A stretch of DNA of 9,391 bases. Origin: Bacteroidales bacterium (GTDB lineage Bacteria; Bacteroidota; Bacteroidia; Bacteroidales; VadinHA17). Shown in pieces: positions 5,714 to 9,391 of this stretch. Where the stretch lies: NCBI GenBank assembly GCA_025455535.1, contig JALOMM010000041.1:1-9391 (forward strand), given 5' to 3'. Below the pieces are notes generated by a model. It worked only from the letters and a program-made list of their open reading frames with translations, searched no databases and was not told where the DNA came from. Position 1 is the first letter of the stretch, and each line of letters starts with the position of its first letter. The translations under genes and the position numbers were made by a program.

Positions 5714-8188
5714 TTGAAAAGCAATTTCGTCCTGAGAATACCCTTCCTGATCATAGGTTTTGTTTTGTGCTCATTTGCATATGGCCAGCCTGATCAGCCT
5801 GCTCTCACAGGTAAGAAAGCAAATGCTGTAAGGACGGATCAGCGCATTAAAACAGACGGACTGCTTGATGAGGAGGCATGGATGCAGGCAAATGTTGCAG
5901 GAGATTTCATAATGTTTAATCCTTATAACGGCATTGCCTCAAAATATAAGACAGAGGTAAGGATTCTGTATGACGATGAGTCACTTTATATAGGAGCGAT
6001 GATGTATGATGATTCTCCTGACAGCATCTATGTAGAGTTGGGTGCGAGGGATGATGACAGAATCAATGCAGATAATTTCTATGTCGAGATTTCACCGTTC
6101 AATGACGGTCTCAATGGCGAAGTGTTCAAGGTGACAGCCTCCGGAGTCCAGATAGACAATAAACTGTCAACAGGTGAGTCATGGGAGAGGGAAGATACAT
6201 GGGATGCGGTCTGGGAGAGCCGTGCTGCTATCCTGGAAAAAGGATGGAGTGCAGAAATAAGGATACCATATTCTGCATTGAGATTCTCAAAAGCCGCCGC
6301 TCAGCTGTGGGGCATTAATTTCTGGCGTGAAGTGCGCCGCGACAGGGAGACATCATCATGGAGCTATGTTAACAAGGAATATGGATCCACAATAACCCAT
6401 CTTGGGGAGCTCGGGGGGCTGCAGGATATCACTCCGCCACTTCGACTGTCCCTCGTTCCGTATTTGTCGGGCTATGTTGAGAAGATATCTGATGAACCAG
6501 GGGTCGGTACGTCTTATAACGGCGGGCTTGACCTCAAGCTGGGTCTCAGCGAAAGCTTCACCCTTGATGCAACCCTCATTCCTGACTTCGGACAGGTGCA
6601 GTCAGATGACCATGTGCTGAATCTTACCCCATATGAAGTAAAGTACAATGAGAACCGCCCTTTTTTTATGGAAGGAACCGAGCTGTTCAAGAAGGGAAAT
6701 ATCTTCTACTCCAGAAGAATAGGGGGAGTCCCTCACCTTTTCGGTGACGTCTATGACCAGCTGAATGAAGATGAATATGTGTCAGATAATCCTGCAGAGG
6801 TTGGCCTGATAAATGCAACCAAGGTTTCAGGCAGGACCAGGAACGGGCTGGGCATAGGCCTCTTCAATGCCATAACAAACAGCGTTTATGCCGAAGTGAC
6901 AGACTCCGTTACAGGTGAGACGCGGCAGATAATGACTGAACCGCTTACCAACTACAATATGATCGTGTTCGATCAGAACCTGAAGAACAATTCATATGTT
7001 AGCCTGGCAAATACGAATGTGATCAGGAATGCGGAAAAAGATGAAAACTTCTATACAGCCAATATAACGAGCTTTGAAACACTTGTAAAGACCAGGAATC
7101 AGCTTTATTCCGTTGCAGCAACAGCGAATCTCAGTCAAAAATACTATACTGACAGCACCGATCTTGGTCACGCTGTTGATTTCAACATCGGTAAAACCGG
7201 AGGCATTTTCAGGACAGACTATAACCTGTCACTTATGAGCGACACATATGACCCGAATGACATGGGATATATCAGGAGAAACAACGAGCTGGAACATTCG
7301 GTCGACTTCTCATACAATGTGTACGAGCCCAGGGGCAGCCTGATGATGCAGCGGTATTCACTTGAATTCTCTTATGACCAGCTCTATAAACCCAGGGCAT
7401 TCACCGTATCAACCATTGAACTGGGAGGCATGATCGTATTCATGAACTACTGGTCATTATCTGCCAATGCAGGGATAACACCGTGGGGTGAGAATGACTA
7501 TTTTGAGCCGAGGACCGACGACATGTCAATGTATTATTTCAAGCCTCCGGGATTTCTGATAGGGTTCAGGGGCGACACTGACAGGAGCAAGAAACTGTAT
7601 GCAGAGATGAGCCTCGGATATGGGATTAACAGTTCAGAGTACGACCAGCGATATTATGACTTTTCAGCAGAGACACAGTACAAGTTCAGCAGGAAGTTCT
7701 CAGCCGAGTATTCCTTTGCCATGGAGCGCTCCGTTAACGATATTGGTTATGTTGGCAATGGGACAGGGGATGAAATATTCTTCGGCAAGCGGGGTGTTTC
7801 AACAATAGAACATACTCTCTCAGGCGCCTTCATCTTCACCGCAAACTCGTACCTGACACTCAGGGGCAGGTATTACTGGTCAAAAGCTGACTATGACGGC
7901 GATTACTTTCTGCTTCTTGAAGATGGGTCTCTTGAGCCAGCATCATATGGCGGCACCTCTGACCTGAACACGAATTTCCTTAATATTGACATGGTCTATA
8001 CCTGGCGCTTTGCTCCCGGAAGTGAGCTTTCAATAGTCTGGAAAAATGCTATCAGGTCTTTTTCTGATTATATAATTGAGAACCCTGTCGATAATTTCAG
8101 GGATATGTTTAATCAGCCACAGTCAAACAGCATCTCTTTGAAGATTTTGTACTACCTTGACTACCAGAATTTCAAAAAGTTGTTTTAG
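5714..8188 (+). CDS. DUF5916 outer-membrane protein with N-terminal CBM9-like domain
   Basis: This is an 824-residue exported protein. Residues 1 to about 24 form a signal peptide (basic start, hydrophobic LIIGFVLCSF core, likely cleavage after AYG). Residues about 38-230 match the carbohydrate-binding family 9-like beta-sandwich, with IKTDGLLDEEAW (45-56) near its start, YDDESLYIGAMMYDD (86-100) and WSAEIRIPYSALRF (178-191). The segment DFGQVQSD (291-298) through NLTPYEVKYNENRPFFMEG (303-321) is the signature of DUF5916. From there to the C-terminal Phe the sequence alternates aromatic/hydrophobic with polar residues, as expected for an outer-membrane beta-barrel. The family is common in Bacteroidota and its biochemical role is unknown; sugar binding is suggested only by the CBM9-like fold. 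The start codon is TTG. A stop codon lies 18 bases upstream in frame (5693-5695) and no ATG or GTG occurs in between, so no alternative start upstream exists. Confidence 0.9.
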   Translation: MKSNFVLRIPFLIIGFVLCSFAYGQPDQPALTGKKANAVRTDQRIKTDGLLDEEAWMQANVAGDFIMFNPYNGIASKYKTEVRILYDDESLYIGAMMYDDSPDSIYVELGARDDDRINADNFYVEISPFNDGLNGEVFKVTASGVQIDNKLSTGESWEREDTWDAVWESRAAILEKGWSAEIRIPYSALRFSKAAAQLWGINFWREVRRDRETSSWSYVNKEYGSTITHLGELGGLQDITPPLRLSLVPYLSGYVEKISDEPGVGTSYNGGLDLKLGLSESFTLDATLIPDFGQVQSDDHVLNLTPYEVKYNENRPFFMEGTELFKKGNIFYSRRIGGVPHLFGDVYDQLNEDEYVSDNPAEVGLINATKVSGRTRNGLGIGLFNAITNSVYAEVTDSVTGETRQIMTEPLTNYNMIVFDQNLKNNSYVSLANTNVIRNAEKDENFYTANITSFETLVKTRNQLYSVAATANLSQKYYTDSTDLGHAVDFNIGKTGGIFRTDYNLSLMSDTYDPNDMGYIRRNNELEHSVDFSYNVYEPRGSLMMQRYSLEFSYDQLYKPRAFTVSTIELGGMIVFMNYWSLSANAGITPWGENDYFEPRTDDMSMYYFKPPGFLIGFRGDTDRSKKLYAEMSLGYGINSSEYDQRYYDFSAETQYKFSRKFSAEYSFAMERSVNDIGYVGNGTGDEIFFGKRGVSTIEHTLSGAFIFTANSYLTLRGRYYWSKADYDGDYFLLLEDGSLEPASYGGTSDLNTNFLNIDMVYTWRFAPGSELSIVWKNAIRSFSDYIIENPVDNFRDMFNQPQSNSISLKILYYLDYQNFKKLF

Positions 8189-8208
8189 TCATATAACTGA
8201 TTTGTAAT

Positions 8209-8664
8209 ATGATTCAAAGGATACAGACACTTTATCTGATTGCGGCGGCGGTGCTTTCAGGGTTACTGATGACAGGCGATCTGATGATAATGGAAAATGG
8301 TGCAGGCACTGTTTTTACTGTAGATTTTAAAGGACTGGGAGTGTCAGGAGGGGAGCTGGTTCAGAGGTTATGGCCGCTCACAATCATTATTGGTTTGGTG
8401 CCTCTGCTGGCACTTGTTGCAATTTTCCTTTACCGGAGAAGGTCCTTTCAGATGAGGGTGACCATGCTTGTGCTGCAACTGTCGCTGGGGACTCTGATCC
8501 TTGGGGCCTTTTACATAATAATGTTTGACAGAAAGATGGATATTACTCTGATCTGGAAGGTAAAGGCTGTTTTCCCGCTCATCTCTGCCATACTTGCGTG
8601 GCTGGCTTATCTCTCCATCCTTAAGGATGAGCTGCTGGTGAAGTCCTACGACAGGTTAAGATAG
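8209..8664 (+). CDS. DUF4293 family four-helix inner-membrane protein
   Basis: This 151-residue protein begins MIQRIQTLYLIAAA, the characteristic N-terminus of DUF4293, a Bacteroidota family of unknown function. Four hydrophobic segments are visible at about 6-22, 54-75, 85-105 and 118-136, with a polar loop of about 30 residues between the first two that probably faces the periplasm. The basic YRRRSF stretch (75-80) after the second helix and the C-terminal ILKDELLVKSYDRLR tail should lie in the cytoplasm; that tail is typical of the family. The gene starts 20 bases after the DUF5916 gene and has no obvious promoter of its own, so the two are probably cotranscribed. It is followed by a hairpin-rich terminator region. 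No catalytic motif is visible, and I do not propose a function. Confidence 0.88.
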   Translation: MIQRIQTLYLIAAAVLSGLLMTGDLMIMENGAGTVFTVDFKGLGVSGGELVQRLWPLTIIIGLVPLLALVAIFLYRRRSFQMRVTMLVLQLSLGTLILGAFYIIMFDRKMDITLIWKVKAVFPLISAILAWLAYLSILKDELLVKSYDRLR

Positions 8665-8679
8665 ATTTTAAAAAGATAA

Positions 8680-8791
8680 CCCCCTCGTCCCGGCACTTCG
8701 GCCGGGAGCTTTGCTGCAGGCTGGCGCCTCCCTAAAATTGCCCACCGGGCAATTTTTATACGGTCGGCCCTTCCTTATCGGGGTGGGGGAC
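8680..8791. other. GC-rich hairpin block between convergent transcription units
   Basis: The intergenic stretch contains several nested dyads. CCCCC at 8680-8684 can pair with GGGGG at 8785-8789 across the whole block. TCCCGGC (8688-8694) and GCCGGGA (8701-8707) form a 7-bp hairpin with loop ACTTCG. A GGCGCC palindrome lies at 8723-8728, and the 10-bp terminator stem is at 8734-8756. No reading frame is present. It could be a composite terminator, a structured RNA, or a degenerate copy of a small palindromic intergenic repeat. Only one copy is visible here, so the repeat interpretation cannot be tested within the window. Confidence 0.45.
8734..8757. terminator. Bidirectional intrinsic terminator between the DUF4293 gene and pyrI
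   Basis: AAAATTGCCC (8734-8743), loop ACC, and GGGCAATTTT (8747-8756) form a perfect 10-bp stem. Five T residues at its right side (8753-8757) favour the plus-strand direction, ending the DUF5916-DUF4293 transcript. The A-run on the left side gives a four-U tail on the minus strand, which could also end the pyrBI transcript about 60 bases after the pyrI stop. Confidence 0.82.
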
Positions 8792-8815
8792 TAAATATTT
8801 CTAAAATCAATTATT

Positions 8816-9283
8816 TCAGATAATCTCCAGCCTCTCCTGGTCGGTAATCTTCTCACAGTAATGGCACTTGAGCGCCACCGGCTTCTTTGAAACAACCCTG
8901 AAACGGGTAGTCACCTTTTCAAAATTGGTAATACACTTTGGATTCATGCACTTGGCAATGGCCGTGATGGTATCAGGCACCGAAACAACACGTTTCTCAA
9001 TCACCTGGTAGTCCTTTATTATATTGAGCTTCGCATTGGGTGCAACAAGTGCTATACGGTTAATGTCGTCATCCTCAAAGAACTTGCCGGCTATCTTGAT
9101 GATAGCCTTTTTACCGTCAGTCCTGCTGTCAAGGTTGGTGCCGAAAGTGATCTGGTTCCTGATCTTGTCAAGGCCGAGGATCTTGATTACCTTGAACAGG
9201 GTGCTTGCCGGTATATGGTCGATGACAGTGCCTGCCTCTATGGCACTGACCAACAGCTGCTTGGGATCATTTGTGTTTTTCAT
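8816..9283 (-). CDS. pyrI: Aspartate carbamoyltransferase regulatory subunit
   Basis: This 155-residue protein is the non-catalytic chain of aspartate transcarbamoylase, the first committed enzyme of UMP synthesis; in E. coli it binds CTP and ATP to tune activity. The N-terminal allosteric domain shows the hallmark AIEAGTVIDHIPA (14-26). The C-terminal zinc domain has all four cysteines, C112 and C117 (CMNPKC) and C140 and C143 (CHYC), which hold the structural zinc that contacts the catalytic subunit. Length and spacing match the E. coli protein (about 153 residues). The ATG lies six bases after the pyrB stop, so the two subunits are cotranscribed and probably translationally coupled, giving balanced assembly of the holoenzyme. 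Whether the chain binds the same nucleotides in this organism cannot be read from sequence alone. Confidence 0.97.
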   Translation of the reverse strand: MKNTNDPKQLLVSAIEAGTVIDHIPASTLFKVIKILGLDKIRNQITFGTNLDSRTDGKKAIIKIAGKFFEDDDINRIALVAPNAKLNIIKDYQVIEKRVVSVPDTITAIAKCMNPKCITNFEKVTTRFRVVSKKPVALKCHYCEKITDQERLEII

Positions 9284-9289
9284 GGTCTC

Positions 9290-9391
9290 TTATTTTAGTC
9301 CCAGTAACGTACAGATAATGGCCTGCCTGGTATAGACACCGTTGAGGGCCTGCTCAAAATAGTATGCCTTGTCATTGGCATCAACATCAGG
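9290..9391 (-). CDS. pyrB: Aspartate carbamoyltransferase catalytic subunit, partial (C-terminal 33 residues)
   Basis: Only the last 33 codons and the TAA stop (9292-9290) are inside the window; the rest lies beyond the right edge. The residues [18 protein letters not shown] and the following [15 protein letters not shown] match the conserved C-terminus of PyrB, where the Y-F-x-Q-x-x-N-G-x-x-x-R-Q-A pattern is typical. The enzyme joins carbamoyl phosphate and aspartate to make N-carbamoylaspartate in the cytoplasm. Its identity is strongly supported by pyrI, which follows after six bases. Promoter and regulation are outside the window. Confidence 0.93.
   Translation of the reverse strand, partial: PDVDANDKAYYFEQALNGVYTRQAIICTLLGLK

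Noticed and set aside
5760..5775. Possible lipobox cysteine (C19) in the DUF5916 signal peptide
   Set aside because: The residues before the Cys (FVL) do not fit the L-[AS]-[GA]-C lipobox, and a signal peptidase I site after AYG fits better.
9024..9335. Plus-strand frame of 103 codons opposite pyrI
   Set aside because: It is antisense to pyrI, whose zinc cysteines and length are complete, and it also crosses the pyrI-pyrB junction.

Overview
The window looks like chromosomal core DNA from a member of the Bacteroidota, probably order Bacteroidales. The evidence is three near-perfect matches to the phylum's own promoter pattern (TTTG, about 19 bases, TAnnTTTG), phylum-typical families (DUF5916/CBM9-like outer-membrane protein, DUF4293 membrane protein, ribonuclease Y next to zapA), A-rich translation starts without strong Shine-Dalgarno sites, and pyrB-pyrI adjacent to each other. 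I see no transposase, integrase, phage gene, CRISPR array, tRNA or rRNA.

Layout. Bases 1-1033 (minus) hold most of a secreted M23 peptidase that runs off the left edge. A 113-base divergent region (1034-1146) carries two back-to-back consensus promoters. The plus-strand one drives a small coiled-coil protein (1147-1440) and the FtsZ-ring protein ZapA (1450-1740). Bases 1741-1990 contain no protein gene. They hold a structured, GC-rich stretch with a promoter-like sequence before it and a T-run after it, which I read as a candidate small RNA, possibly a 6S-type RNA because 6S lies next to zapA in other bacteria. Ribonuclease Y follows (1991-3547), and its stop overlaps the start of a non-hydrolysing UDP-sugar 2-epimerase (3544-4704).

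The epimerase meets a convergent uridine phosphorylase (4694-5557, minus) in an 11-base 3' overlap. A second divergent promoter region (5558-5713) leads into an 824-residue DUF5916 outer-membrane protein with a TTG start (5714-8188), followed by a four-helix DUF4293 membrane protein (8209-8664). A 151-base intergenic stretch with several hairpins, including a perfect 10-bp inverted repeat, separates this from the minus-strand pyrimidine genes pyrI (8816-9283) and pyrB (9290 to the right edge).

Functionally this is a housekeeping neighbourhood: cell-wall hydrolysis, cell division, RNA turnover, activated-sugar metabolism, uridine salvage and de novo pyrimidine synthesis. The least ordinary parts are the candidate small RNA at about 1823-1939, the conserved-looking coiled-coil partner of zapA, the translational overlap of ribonuclease Y with a sugar epimerase, and the hairpin-rich block at 8680-8791. 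I do not see convincing evidence of a wholly new multi-gene system.
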